Source of the DNA: Erythrocercus mccallii
Taxonomy: Eukaryota; Chordata; Aves; Passeriformes; Dicruridae
Direction of reading: 5' to 3'
Assembly: GCA_013397435.1 (NCBI GenBank)
Contig: VZRG01000859.1
Location: 205,456-269,455, forward strand
Length of the DNA stretch: 64,000 nucleotides
Shown: piece by piece, positions 1 to 13,600 of the stretch
Position numbering within the stretch: the stretch's first letter is position 1
Layout of the letters: the number at the start of each line of letters is the position of its first letter
Translations under genes and position numbers: made by a program
Notes under the pieces: generated by a model
The model's database searches: none
The model's input: only the letters and a program-made list of their open reading frames with translations
Told to the model about the DNA's origin: nothing

Positions 1-80
1 ATGTGCAGTTACTTGTGTGGTGCTCAGGACTGGTTGGTTTCAGGGGCCTTCTTCACAGGAAACGGGGGATTCCCAATCCC

Positions 81-240
81 GATGCTATCCAGGTGGTGTA
101 CGCACCACATTCCTGGTCCCAATGCTGTCCAGGTGCTGTACAATCCCTAATTGCATTCCTAATGCTGTCCAGGTGCTGCACAATCCCTAACTGCATTCCC
201 AGTGCTATCCAGGTGGTGTACAGTGCCCTGACACTCTGGA
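81..240 (+). repeat. 40-bp minisatellite, about four copies
   Basis: The motif atgctRtccaggtgStgtac recurs at 81, 121, 161 and 201, exactly 40 bp apart. The two central units are almost identical and the outer ones diverged. The array may be one end of a longer tract to the left. Confidence 0.9.
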
Positions 241-2814
241 CTTGGCTCCTCACCGAGGTTTGGGAGAGAGATGGGGACACAATCAAGTTTTCCTGGCACT
301 CCGTGACTTGAAGCCTGTTCATGATGTTTGGGGATTTTCATTTCTCTCCTGGAACAAGTGCAATGGGTTTGACATAGCTTTTGGCAGCCTGTTTTTTCCT
401 TAAAGTTCAGCATATTACTCTAGGGGCCAATCCTGAATTGGCAGAAGATGGGTTTAGATGACCTAAGAGGTCTTTTCCATCTCCAAAGCCTGCAAGTCTG
501 CACTTCATTATATTTCATATAGCTTAGCTATTGCTCATTTATGCATCTGTTCCAGGATTTATCCCTCTCAGCTTTTCCTGTGGTCCAGTTTTTATCTGAC
601 AGACAATGCCTTAAGGCTCATCCTTACTTCTGATAAAGACAGATAAAGACAGTCTGGATTAGGATCCACTGTTGTACCCGGAAAAGAGTTTTAAAAGCTA
701 TCAGGGAAGCAGGAACCCCTTTTATGTCGATTTCTTGGAGTTAGGTTATCCCCTGAATATCTAGGTGCTACAAGTTGAAAAATGATCACTGACAAGCACC
801 TCAGTAACCTGAACTCGGCCCTTGGAGAGAATTTTTTTCCCAAGGGCTTCATATTGATTCCCATTCATTCACACATCACTGAAAAATACTAATTCATTAA
901 TACTTTTTAAAGTCTTTTTTGCAAACACTTTTACTGACAAAAACAGGTGTCTGAGCAATCTTACCAAGTTACAGCAATGTGCAGCAAAACATTGGGTTGT
1001 AAGGATTGTGGTAGAAAATTTGACTGTGCTCTTTTATTAAAAATTAGTTGAAAAGATAAAAGAATTGTGAAAAATCCTTCACGTTTGATTGTGAAATATG
1101 ATTTAGTGGGATAAGGAGCACGGACCAAAGCAATACTCACTGCACCTCTTCCCGAAGTCCCAAGTTCCCATTTACCAGGGCAGATTTGGCAAGGGCAGGA
1201 CAAAGACAAATGTCATGTCTGATCAGAAGTAGCCTTTCTGTTCCTGCTGTGATCTGCCACTCCTGGGAAGGAATGTATTGCTTTAGCCAAGGACTTGGAG
1301 GAGTTTGTGGCTACAGTGTATTTTCCCTCTCCCAGGAAGCAGAGTTAAACACGGAAAGCTGGAGTGAATCAATGCTGGGAGCCGCCCTGGCATTCAGCTG
1401 CTTCCTGTCTCCAGAGTCTCTCTGGTATAAATACCCAGCCCAGCCTGTGTTTCTGGGATTTCTGGGCAGAGCAAAAGCATTGGGATTTAGTGAGCACCAC
1501 TGGGAAATGGCATTCAGATGTTTGGAGTGTGGACTGTTGTGTCGTTCCTCTCTCGACTTTCCTCTTGTCTTTGCCCTTTATACTCATTGATGAGGGCTTG
1601 GTGGTTTGAGGAGACAATGATCAGCAGCAATGGAACATGAAGATCAAATGCTTTCTGGGTTTTAATTTGTGAGGTGGTGTGATTAGGGCAAATTAGTGAG
1701 AAGACAAGTACCCAGGGAGCAGCAGAGGAATCCCAACAGCCTGGTGGGTGCAGGGTGTCCCTGGAGGGGACTGCTGACTGTTCTCTTCTGCTTCTGAGGA
1801 GCCTTTCCTTCCCAAGTGTCTCTGCAGGTCAGACCTCCAGCAGTGTAGGATTTTTAAAAAACCTCAGCTTTTTAAAGAAGCTGTGCTCAAGTTTAGGTGC
1901 CTGGAGGAAGCAGTTTAGCATTTTCCTCCAGTTTCCTAAGCTGCTCCTTAGGATCTCCTGGTTTGGATTCTTTGGTTTGCCTTATCTCCATGATCCACTT
2001 TGATCCACAGCCTGGACTTACCTGGTTCCATCTTGCTCCCTGTTTCCTTAGCGAAATGCTGAGAACTGCACACCTCAAATCTGGGGGAAATCTGCTGCTG
2101 AAATGGCCAGCTAGCCCCCAGTGGGGATGTTCTATCAGTCCCACAATGGCAACAGTGAGGGAAAGGCTCAAAATATTCACAGGGCTCTAATATTAGCTAT
2201 TCCTCAGGTTTTAATCCTTTATGTTTGCATGCTTTGAAAATCAGAGTGAAGTTTCTTCTGAGTACTTCTTGAATTACTTGGTTTTTTAGGAGGTCTTCTT
2301 GCTTCCCATATGAGTTTCACTCAGTATTTGCTGTTGGAAGTGGGGAACCCTGACCACTAGGTGCTAGGATAGAGGGAAGTCTGCATGACGGGAAGGAAAT
2401 GACAACTATCTCATTCTGGGAGACACAGAATTTCACTTCATGATTTTATTTTTTTCATCTGGTTTAATTACACGTCCACATCTTGACAATCACCCTTCTG
2501 ACACAGGAAGCTGAGGGACTTTCAAAACCATATCCTGTCATCTCCAATTTCAACAGAAACACCAACAAAAGTTATTTTGAGCAATAAATATATTAAAGAA
2601 GTATAATAAAGAAAGAAAGAGAGAAAGACAAAACCTCATGCAGGGCAGATTATTTATCTCCATCTCTGACTTTCAGAGTTGCCATTATCAGTGTCTGCAT
2701 TTTTTCAGCTCTGAATTTATCTAACAGTTGTTTTTCTCATAGTTATTTTTAAACTTCCTACGTTAAATGTATAGGACTTACCAGCTCTTGGACTAGAATT
2801 CAGAATAATTCTGG

Positions 2815-2850
2815 GATAAAGGTTAAGATAAAGGTTAAGATAAAGGTTAA
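2815..2850 (+). repeat. 12-bp tandem repeat, three perfect copies
   Basis: GATAAAGGTTAA is repeated three times without mismatch inside a NIBAN1 intron. Confidence 0.9.
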
Positions 2851-3881
2851 GAAGCTGACATGAAATCCTTGAGCTGAGGGATGAATGTGTCTATGTATCT
2901 CTATATAGAGAGCAGAGCACTTGTCAGGAGTCCAGATACCACTTTGGAAGGGTTTCTGAGTCTTCATGCCACACACAGGGTGGCCTTTCTTCCCTGGAGA
3001 GGGAGATGAAGGGAAGGATTTTCTTGTTGCCTGTTTCCAATGGATGTGGAGGGAGCAATAAAAGGAGAAAGGAGGAAATTGCTTTTTATGACATTAAAGA
3101 AAAATGTCTTTGTGCACTGGGATGAAAGTAAAGCCTTTTGGAAGGTTTGTGTGGTAATTTGGGGTGGGAAAAAGTACAAATGGAGATAACATTTACCCGT
3201 TCATCTACCAAGACTTGTGTCTTGGCTCTTCTCAAGCGGCTGCTGTATTTGGGTTAATTAAATCCTTTTTTAGTTAATAATATAAGACCACCTGTGATTC
3301 ACATGAGTGGCTGAGACCGTGGCTGTTCTTTCACCAGTCACATGAGTTCCAAATAGACTTTTGAAGCTGATGTGTAAACATCCATTGGAATATTAATGTT
3401 ATCAGAACAGTCAAAGCCATTTGATGAGGCTTGTGGGGTGTTAAAAAAAACTCACTAAAACTTTTAGGACATGAAATAGATTTTTTTTTATAATTTAGAA
3501 TATTTTGCTTGAAATAAGACTATTTCTCCTTTTTCTGGGATGTTTTTGCTCTACAGCATGAGTTCGTTCAGCCAGCATGGCTTTTGCCCTTCCTGCCAGC
3601 CTGGTTTCCTACACTGTGGTGAGGATTTTCAGTCTGTAGGAGTGACATTCATTCTGAAACATCATGATAAATATGCTAAAATCATAATTGCCATTACATT
3701 TTCCTGTCCCTCTCACCTCAGGCTGATTATCTTCTTCTTACATTCTACCAAGCGTGGGGTGGTGCAGGGGAGCCACTGCCCTGAGCCTACCACCCCAGAG
3801 ACTGTTTTAGGAGCTGAGGAGACTCATTTGTGCAGAGTAAGGTGGTGTTCAGGCTCCAGCTTCAAAGTTCTGCAGCTGAGA

Positions 3882-4235
3882 AATCACAGAATCATAGTTT
3901 GGGTGGGAAGGAACTTTCTGCCATGGGCAGGGACACCTCCCACTAGCCCAGGTTGCTCCAAGCCCCATCCAGCCTGGCCTTGGACACTTCCAGGGATCCA
4001 GGGGCAGCCACAGCTTCTCTGGGTACCCTGTGCCAGGGCCTCCCCGCCCTCACAGAGAACAATTCCTTCCCAATATCCCATCTAACCCTGCCCTCTGGCA
4101 GTGGGAAGCCATTCCCCCTGTCCTGTCACTCCATCCCTTGTCCAGAGTTCCTCTCCAAAGTTCCTCTCCTCTTGGAGCCCCTATAGGTACTGAAAGGCCA
4201 GCATAAAGTCACCGTAGAGCCTTTTCTTCTCCAAA
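3882..4235 (-). mobile_element. CR1 LINE 3' fragment
   Basis: Begins with aatcacagaatcatagtt (the complement of the CR1 3' tail) and continues through ggtgggaaggaac, gccatgggcagggacacctc, ccatccagcctggccttgg and cacagcttctctgggtaccc, the usual avian CR1 3' region. It is on the minus strand and truncated at its 5' end. Confidence 0.9.
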
Positions 4236-7200
4236 TTCCCACCTGCTCCAGGAATATAGTAGCTGGTTTGGAAAATACTTGGCAAACGTCAGAAATAAGT
4301 GATACTGTGATCCTTTGTGTGTGTTTATGCAGTGTTCATTAATTTTTTAAACTATGAAACCCAGAGCTGCTGGTCCTCCCATTGGAGGTTCATTGTGCCC
4401 TGTCTGGTGCTGCCTTGAACAGCTTTATCTGGGTGCTGTGTGCTGATAACCAAACAGTTAACCCTGCTCAGTGCTGGTTTGGTGCCCACGGAAGGAACTT
4501 GTGCTGCAAAGCTCTATTTGCTATAAATACAGCGTATTCTTACAGGGCTGTATCATGTTTGGAAGTGACCTCATCTAGCTTCTGTTGGTGGTTAGCAGCT
4601 TCTCACCACACGCTCTGTGAGTAATGTATGTGCCAGCACACTGCTTGCAGGAGATCCCAGAGCTGGGAGGTTGGTGCCTCACAGGCCCAGAGCACCATAT
4701 GTATTGCACTTTGTTCTGTTTGGATGCTAACAACACAGGACAGCATTTTGTGAGGGTAAAATGTGGGTTCTTTTATTTAGAGGGTCATTTTCAGCTGTGC
4801 TTGAGCCATGTCCCAAGCCCCAGGTAACCTCCTTTTTTCTGAGGTGCAGTTCCTGAGCTTTCCTCATCTCCCCGGGTTCAAAGAATGTTCCTTTTCTTAC
4901 CTGCCGTCCTGGTGGGTTGGGACCATTGTTTATTTTTTGGAAATAGAATTTCCATAGTTTACTTTTGTTGGAGTTGATGGCCGTGGCCTTTTTACCAGCT
5001 GTCTGTGGTATCTAAAAAGCAGCAGCCCTTAAAATGTGCTGGGGCTCACGCGAGCTCTTAGAAAGGGAAATAATTTTTTATCTTGCTCATTTATTTTTAT
5101 TTGAAGGGTGTCCCCTAATTGTGATGCTGGAAGGTTGGCAGAGTGATTCCTTCCCTGCAGGAATGTCTGTTGTTCCCTGATGGTGTCCAGCTGCCTCCAC
5201 ACCAAATCCTTGGGGGCTGGCAGAGTGGGAGCACTATCTCTGAAGTGCCAGTACCACTATCCTATCTCTTTAGTTGGTTTGGGGTTGTGTATTTTCTTTT
5301 TTTTTTAACCAGCTTTTGTTTTAAAATAACTAAATTAAAAAGAAAAAACAGTTAGAAATCGGTTATTTTTTAAATTACAGAGTGTATAGTGGAAAGCAGG
5401 GGAAAAGCAAGTCTAAATATATACAAAAGAAACAGATGCCAAAGTGAGAGGGGAATGAGTTGGAAGGATGAGAAAATTGGGAAAATGTTAATTTGCATTT
5501 CTTAGCATGAAATCTATTCTTTTGAGGGCAGCAGTGTTTAGTGGAAATAAGAAGGGGTGGAAGCACCAGCTTCTGAAACTGCACTTCAAATTCCAAATAT
5601 TTCTTTATCTGCCTCCTGTTATCTATTTGTAACATCAGAAGAAGGAAGGTCCTGTACCAATACCTGTACTGAGACTTTTGTGCCCCAGGAAAAGGCTCTA
5701 CAAAGTGACCAACAAGAAGGGGTTACGGGAGATGCTTTGGCTCTGCCTTCACCAGAGCCAGCTCTCCATCAAAGAGATGAGGAAGCAAGGAAGTAATACT
5801 GTGAGATCACCTAAAATCAAATGCAGTTTTTACTCATTTATCATATTCCAAAAATTAATAGTAAGTGACATTCTCCTCCTCAGTGAAAGGCCACCAGACT
5901 GGACTCTTTGGTCATTTTCATCTCCTTCCAGTGATTATTCTCCTGCCTTCTCCACTCTTTCTCCAAAGCCTGTTGCTTTGAATGATTTGAGGGGATATTA
6001 GTGGGCTCTGCTGTCTTGTAGGTGGGAACTAAAGAGTCATGACTTTTTTGTATGGGTTGTGAATATCTTGTGTTGGGAAGAGACATTCGAGAGAGCTGCA
6101 GTTCCTGAGGCTGGTGGACCTGAGCCCAGCAAGGCCTGACATGATCATCTCCTATAAAAACAGCCATCACTGAGTGCCACAGTGCTTTAATACAAATTAG
6201 TTACCTGCAGGAAGAATTCCAGGTTCATACAAATTATATTCTCTGCATGCAGAATCTGGCTGGGATGCTGCAGGAAGCAGATGAAGCCAGGGTGGATGGC
6301 TCCTGAGTTTTGCTGGTCAGACGAAGGGCGTAATGTCAGAGTCAGCATTTCTTTAATTAAAAGCTGTGCTCTGTGAGCTCAGACTTTGGATTCTGGTTTA
6401 ACACTTGTTCAGCTATGTCTTTGGGCCTCAGCCTTGTGTGAAATGTCAGCCAAAAGGCTGAGGTTATTATTCGTGGTGGAGCTCACTTTGGTAAAGCACT
6501 TTATCCACAGTCAATATACCCCTTCATTGTTATTGAACTGCAGCTGAGTTCAACCATTAACCCAGTCAGGTTCACCACTAAACCATCTCCCACTAGTCAC
6601 AGTTATTGTTCAAAGGGACAGTTTAAATGGGATGTTGAAATAATAACTTTTTAACAGCTATGCCAGTGTTACAAAGGCATCTTCCTTTGGTTGTAATTAA
6701 GAAAAATCATTATCTGAGTGATTAAACCTTCTCACCAGCAGCCCCAAGGCAGCGGTGTGCAGTACAGACAGATGCACAGTTTGAACTGGAATGTTCAAAT
6801 GCAGATTTCATATTATCTGGATTTGCTGGAAGTCCTTTTTGAGCCAGAGGCAGCTGGAACACTCAGCCTCTCTGGTAACAAGGCCCATCTGTAGGAGTTC
6901 TTGCACAAAGCTCTCCAGTGTTCTGACTGGTGTAAGAGCAGTTGATCTGTGGCTGTGGATGAGACCAAATCCATGAGGGTAGTTAACTCCTGCCGCTGTT
7001 GATGGACATACCTGAAGTGTTGGTGAGTCCCAAATGGGCAGCCTGTCCAGAGGGCTTTAGCCATGCCCATCTCCAAGGGTGTAGCTGTGCTGCCATGGAC
7101 AGGGCTGGGAGAGCCCCCAGGACCTTGGGAATGAAGATTTGCTCATCACTTCCCTAAACATTCACCTGCCAGGGGACAGAAGGAGCAGCTCATAGCCCCA

Positions 7201-10200
7201 GGCACCCCCTTAGGACACTGCCAGTTCCAGGGCAGCCCAAGCATGAGAGACAGCTGAGACTGGGAACAGGACCCTCCTAGTTAACTCTATTGCACCAGGG
7301 GCAGGTGCTCACCAAGGGTGTCCAGTAGCCTGGTCCTCTGGTTATCATTTTGATGAGTTAAGGTTTGACATAATAATATTTTTTAAAAGAGAAATTATTC
7401 ACTGCAGGAAAGCTCCTTCCTTCCCAGAAAGCTTTCTGCAGTCCTGAACAAATTCAGCCATACCATTGAGACATGTGCAAGTTTGGGGAGATGTATAAAG
7501 TCATGGTGCTTCCTGTTGTCCTTTCATCTCCCAAAGTGAAAGGGAACTTTATAGCAGTTACTCTTGCATTTATAAAAAGAATCTGTGGGCAGCAATATGT
7601 TATTGAAATTGGGCTCTATGCTTGGATACGTAGAGTCTCTGGGTAGGTTTTCTTTTTTAAAAAATTAAACAGAACAATCAGAATTTTCTTTTAATCTCCA
7701 CACATAAGGGATGTTATGTTCATTAGCAGCTGGAGAAGGTGCTTGGGTGATTTTCCAAGTGCAAGGCGTCCTGGATTAAGCACACAGTATCAGTCTGGGT
7801 ACCTGTAAAGTCTCACCAGCCTTTTGCTAGAGAGCACTCAATAACCTTCCTGGTTTTGTGTGGGATTAGGGTAAGGAATACTGCAGCCAGCACTGCACCC
7901 AGCTGCCCTAAGTTGCTCCCCTCTGTACAACCAGCAAGACACGTGGATCACTCAGGACAGGTGCCAGCATGGCTGAAGGGAAGCCCCAGTGAGCACTTCA
8001 GGAGCATCCATCATGCTCTCCCCTGATGAACACTTGTCCTTGGCACCACTGGGCTTTGCCACCTGCCCCGTTTGCAGCTGCAGCTCTGCTGCCATGGCCC
8101 GCGGCCCCGCTACTCCCTCGCACGCAAGCAGGGCTCCCCCAACAGCTGAGCCCTTGTTTCCCTGGCCTTGCTGTGGCTGCCAAGCCTTTCCATGGACTGC
8201 AGGATGGGATGGGCAGAGCCCTGGCTCTGCCCTGCTGAGATCATGCAGGATGTGCAGGGCAGCTCCTTTCAGCTGGGTACAATTCCCTTTTCTTGAGCCC
8301 CATCCATGAATGTGATTCTGTCTTGTGTGCCTCGCCAGCAGCTTCTGCACAGCCCAACACTGGATGCATCTACTTGTTCAAAGCCTTAGCATTGAGGCAA
8401 TCTTTTCCTCCTATGGAAAGTGAGAATGAAATTGCCTAAATTAAGCAATTGTAACAGTCTTGAAGGATAAAGCTTTCTTTCTGCTTGAAGTTGTTTTTGT
8501 AGCAAGACTGCCATGATTGTGTTTGTGTCCTGTGTTTACTGGCATAGGAAAGAATGTGGGATTGGGATTTTAGGCACTTACAGCTTGATGTTTTTCCCAT
8601 GAGCTATTCAAATGAATCACTCTTGGATTTTCAGCACCTTCTTCCCACTGCAGTATGGGCTTGGGGACAGTCCGAACAGAGAGAGAATATTCCCTTGAGC
8701 ATGGATTTAAAACTTGATGATCTTAGAGGGCAGACTCTTGTCAGCACTGGTGCATCACCATCTCAGCAGGTCCAAGATCCAGCCTCTTGGATGGTCTGTT
8801 GTCCCTTTGGGTTAAGAGGGAGCACAGCTGTGAAGGAGGAAAACATGTGAGTCATGACTGCAGGGCTGTGGGAGCTGCAGTTTTCCCTCCTTGCAGCCAA
8901 ACCAGGCCCTCTTCTCTTCAAAATATTTTGAGCTTTATTTTGGGAGGAGAAAAGTTTTTGAATGCAATGCTCCACCTCAGTTTCTCAGGTGGAACACTCC
9001 ATTCCTTCATTAAAACTGTGGTAAGAGGATGTTCTCTCAGCACTGAACAGCCTGACTTACAACCAATACTGATATTTTAGCACCCTGGTTTGTGACTTGC
9101 TATGACAAATGCTGTAAATCCTGGAGGCAGCAGTGAAGGTAGGGTTGGGATTTTTCCTGGCTGATTTTTTTTTTTGTTTGTTTGATCATTCTATGGGCTT
9201 GGAGAATTTCGGATCTCCAAATGTCTGCAGATGAAGAACAGCATCAAGAGAGCGGCACTGAGAAAGTGCTTAGTGTCCCTCTGTGTGTTTTACAAACCTT
9301 CCCGCAGTCACTGCTGCCAGGCGAAACTCGGAAAGGGCAAATTCTGACATTTGGGCTCTGAGCAGATCTGAAACCATGCTGCTTTCAAGCACTTTTCAAG
9401 CTTCAAGGATAAAGCCCTGATGACATTAATTGTAGGTTTCTGTAGCTTTTGTTTTTGTTAAAGTGCATAGAGGAGATATTTCAAGCATTACTGTTGGTGT
9501 TAATCCTGTTTCCCATAATTTCTCTAATCCCTATATTTATGCAAGGCTCCTATAAAGCTTCTCTCTTGAGCAGTTTTCATGAACAAGCCCAAAGAAGTAT
9601 TGCTTGACAAGCAAGGCTTGAGGACTTACTCCAGACTCTTTTCATCACAGTTGTCTGTATGTATCAGTACCTTGTAAAGCAGCACAATTCCCTCTGAGAG
9701 AGTCGACATTCTTGTGCTTCCCTCCTTTCTTCTCAGAGTGCACAACAGGACTTCAGCTGCTCAAGGCTGCAGCAGATAATCTTGGAGAGGGGACAATAAG
9801 CCTTTGTGGCTTTGTTTTGCCACAAGATAATAATCCTGACGCTCTGATAGTGAAGACACAGCACTTTAGTCCCTGAAGTGTTTGGCGATGGTTGTTTCAC
9901 TGAGGTTTGCCAAGCAGCCACTTTGCTTCATGTTTTGAAGCCAAGGTGTTCCCAGGCCACCACACTGTTCTTGGGAAGAGCTCCCATCTGGCAGAAGTGG
10001 CCTTGCACAATAACCAGATATTCCAGAGCTCTGGTTGAACATTCCTGAAATACTCAGGGAAACCAGCATGATCTTGTCAGCAGTTTTTGTTCTTAACTAG
10101 TACAAGCATGGTGCTTTCTTTGTTGAGGTCTGTTTTGTTGTATATCCATGAAAAACCATCTTGATCACCAGTTTCTTTACAAAACAAAGGAACTAAAACA

Positions 10201-10546
10201 TTATTGGATTAACTCAGGATTTAGCAATTTATCCAGTGAGCTGCCTGTCAAACTAAAGAGGAAGAATTCCCAACTGCTGGCACTGCCACACGCTGTCAGA
10301 GTCTTCCTATATGAAGGAAGACCTTAGATTGGTCACAGGTGTAAAGGCAAGGGATGAGCTTTCCTATGTTAATGCATTTCTAAATCTTAGGAAATGCCCA
10401 AGATCTCCAGGCATTCAGGCTTAGTAAACCATTTAAAAATACTACTGCTAGGTGGATGTGGAGTGGGAAATGGATCCGAAAAGGATGGCTATTTTTTAAA
10501 GGTTATTTCTGAGTAAATCCTTTATGTTACTTTGTGTTTTCTCCAG

Positions 10547-10662
10547 ACTTCCTCAAACAGACCACATATGAAGTGGAGGCGTTCTTAGAGGCCATTCAGT
10601 TCTTCCGGCAGGAGAAAGGCCACTATGGCACGTGGGAAATGCTAACTGGCAATGAAAAAGAG
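10547..10662 (+). CDS. NIBAN1: NIBAN1 coding exon (first in window)
   Basis: Acceptor tttctccag precedes it and donor gtaaaag follows. It starts in phase 1 (the last two bases of an Asp codon) and ends on a full codon. It encodes FLKQTTYEVEAFLEAIQFF and then RQEKGHYGTWEMLTGNEKE, matching the human block that follows the PH domain. Confidence 0.96.
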
Positions 10663-13600
10663 GTAAAAGAATATATTCCTGATGGGGTTTTTGGCTTTGG
10701 GTGTGGCAGCTCTGAGGATAGTGAAGATTATAAATTCTCTTGGCAAAAAAGGGCACCTTAAAAAAGAAAATGTAGTAGATAGAAGTACCTGAGATTTTAA
10801 GACATCTCTTACTCACATGTAAGTGACAATTCTTTTTTAATAAAAACTTCTGAAACAGAGGCTTGCATAGTAACAGTTACACTTAAACACCAAAAATCTG
10901 TGTACTTCAGTTCTGCAGAAATTAAATGCTAAGCCCAGGGTCTGGGTCCATACTTGGGCACTCAGCTTTGGAGCACTCATGGTAGCTGAAATTACCCCAT
11001 AATCCCATTGGCATCACTCCCTCCACATGACTTTTAGTGTGTTATTTACACCCTGATTTATAATTTTTTTCCAAACACTGAGCACTCAGCAGCAAATGTT
11101 TACTTGTTTACTTTAGTGCCAACTGCTGGCTGTTTTTCTTGATGAAATTTGGCTTCTCTTTGGGAAAATGGAAAAACTCCTAAAGAAAGTGGTTTGTTTT
11201 AAGGAACCAGATTATTGTTTTAGAAGAAGCCAACCTTTGAAATGCTGAAAAATGTGGAATCTGGAGAAAAATCTATAAACAGTGTCTTTCCCACTGCCAC
11301 CACATCAATGATTGAAGTTCCCTGCTAACATCTGATAATAAAATTTTTACTTCAAGGAGTTACATGAGGGTTTTTTTCTTCTCCCTCGTCCTTCATGTTA
11401 TGGAGCTATTACAGTGCTAGTTTCATTTTATGTTTTATTTTTCCTATTGCTTGCCAACAACTTACTCATAACCCATATACCTCAAGAGAGCTGTAATCAG
11501 AAGACATCCAGCCTAGTTCCACTATTATCTTCTTAGCAATAATTCATTCTGTAAGTATAGTGTGTTCTCATGGCCTGCTTGGACCAAACATAATAATTAT
11601 TTTAGGCAAATATCCAAGCTAAGTGAGTGGTTTGGAGCAAGCAGGCTTAAATTTGTTGCTGTAAAAGTCCCTGCAGAATGCCAAGAAATGTATTTGCTGG
11701 CACTCATTTGTGGTGGCTGAGTCCTCGCAGTGTCAGCGCTCACTGGGGCTGCAGCATGGCTGGAGTGGGAGTATGAGCCCAGACACCTGAGAGAAGATCC
11801 ACCAATGCCTTAGATGTATTCCCAGAGAACTCAAGATCCCTCACAATACAAAATTGTGGAATCACAGAATATCCTGAGCTGGAAAGGACTCACAGGGACC
11901 ATTCAGTCCAGCTCTTGGCCCTGCAGAGACACCCCAACAATCCCACGCTGTGCATCCCTGGGAGCGTTATCCAAATGTTCCTGGAGCTCTGGCAGCCTTG
12001 GGGCCATGCCCATTCCCTAGGGAGCCTGGGCAGTGCCAGCACCCTCTGGGGAAGAACCTTTCCCTGCCAGCCAACTTAACCCTCCCCAACACAGCTTCAT
12101 GCCTTTCCCTTGGCTCTTAAATCTATCCAATCTGTTGTCATGTTTATTATTTGTGATAGTTTGGGTTATTCATGAGATCTTTTTTAAGGGAGCCATTAGT
12201 TTAGGACCTGAATTAGTGGATTGCTTTTGACAGACATTTGAGTCAGCAGAGTTGAATCTGAGGTGCTGCTGTGGCATTATCTATAACTACTTAAATGAAA
12301 TTACAATAAAAGCGTATTGCATATTTGAGGTATATTAGAGGTATATTAGAGCAGGGTGTTGTATTGTGTGTTGTATTACCCTAGGGGCTGTTTATGCTCT
12401 GTTTTACACTAGGCTGCAGTCAGAGTCCTTCCTTACTTGTGCTGCTCTAGTTCTTGCCATTTCCCTCTGCTGGTGTGGGTGCATGCCTCAAATCCCTCTG
12501 GCAACTGTAATACATGAGGTGCAGTGTGGAAGGTGCAGTCTGGAAGCACTGACAGGAATGAAAAAGCCCTGGCATGATGCAAATGGAAAGTTGAAGGGTA
12601 GTTTTGCACTCTGTATTGGCTCAGCCAGCAGCTGGGTACAGCATGGATGTGATCCTGAATGTGGATTGTGCTGGGCTGTTGGTGCAGCTTTCTTAGGCCA
12701 GAGACAGTGCCTATAAATAAAAATGTGGATAGGGAGGCCTAGACTCCCAAATATATTAAGTCTTGCATATTTATTTGGTGCATTTGAGTGGGACAGGTAA
12801 GGAAGGAGTTGCAGTTCAAATCTAGGCAGAGTGCAAAGCCTCTGTGGGTAATTCCTGGCAGCGGGGAGGGACAGCTGAGCCACTGCCTGCACACATCACT
12901 CTGTGCTGCAGTGCTCAGCCTTCGGGTAGAGAACTGGGTGTGAACCTGTCATTTTCACCTCCTGACCATACAGATCCTGAGCAACCTGGTGATGGAGGAG
13001 CTGCTGCCTAACCTCCAGACAATGATCTTGCCTAAAATGAAGGGAAAGAGGAATGACAGGAAACGGGCATGGTTTGGGGTAAGGACTGACACTTGCAGAG
13101 TATAGCAGCTCTCTGTGCGTACTGGTTCTGATCTCTGCTTCTCAATTTGATTTGGGTCCAGATCGTAGAGGAAACCTATGGCTTAGTCCAGCAGCAGGTG
13201 GCAGAAGGATTAAGTACTTTGAAAGAAGAATGTAGAGAATTTGCAAAAACTCTTGAAGGGACCATTCGTTCAGACATGGATCAGATTCTGAACTCCAAGA
13301 ACTTCTTAGCTGGAAAAATCAAAGGTTAGTGGAGGAACAGCTGTGCATTGGAGCAATTCTCCAATGTTTCCCATTGTGTTGCTCAAACTGCCAGATGTGC
13401 TTGTTTTGAAATCCCTCTGTGTTTTGAGAAATCCAACTGGAGACACCCCTTTTCAGAACACAAGTGAGCTTCTGCTGCCTTTGATGAGAACTCATACCTG
13501 TGGCCACTGTGAAAATACCAGGAGCTGACAGGTTTTGAGTATCCTGATCAGAGTTGTTCATTCTGCTTTCATTCTCACTTGCACAGTCTTAGGTAGTAAA

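Larger units (their letters stand above)
1..10546 (+). other. NIBAN1: NIBAN1 intron (upstream intron, 5' end outside window)
   Basis: No exon matching the N-terminal 190 residues of NIBAN1 could be recognised here on either strand, so this is taken as part of one long intron. It contains a 40-bp minisatellite at the left edge, a 12-bp tandem repeat near 2.8 kb and a CR1 fragment near 4 kb. The remaining open frames are short and have no family resemblance that I recognise. A short, diverged exon could have been missed. Confidence 0.6.

Noticed and set aside
6813..7076. An 87-codon minus-strand frame that looked like a possible retrogene
   Set aside because: I could not match it to any family, and there is no poly(A) tract or target-site duplication.
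7952..8350. A 132-codon minus-strand open frame in the NIBAN1 intron
   Set aside because: No domain, no splice signals that support it, and the overlapping plus-strand frames are equally open, so chance is the simplest explanation.
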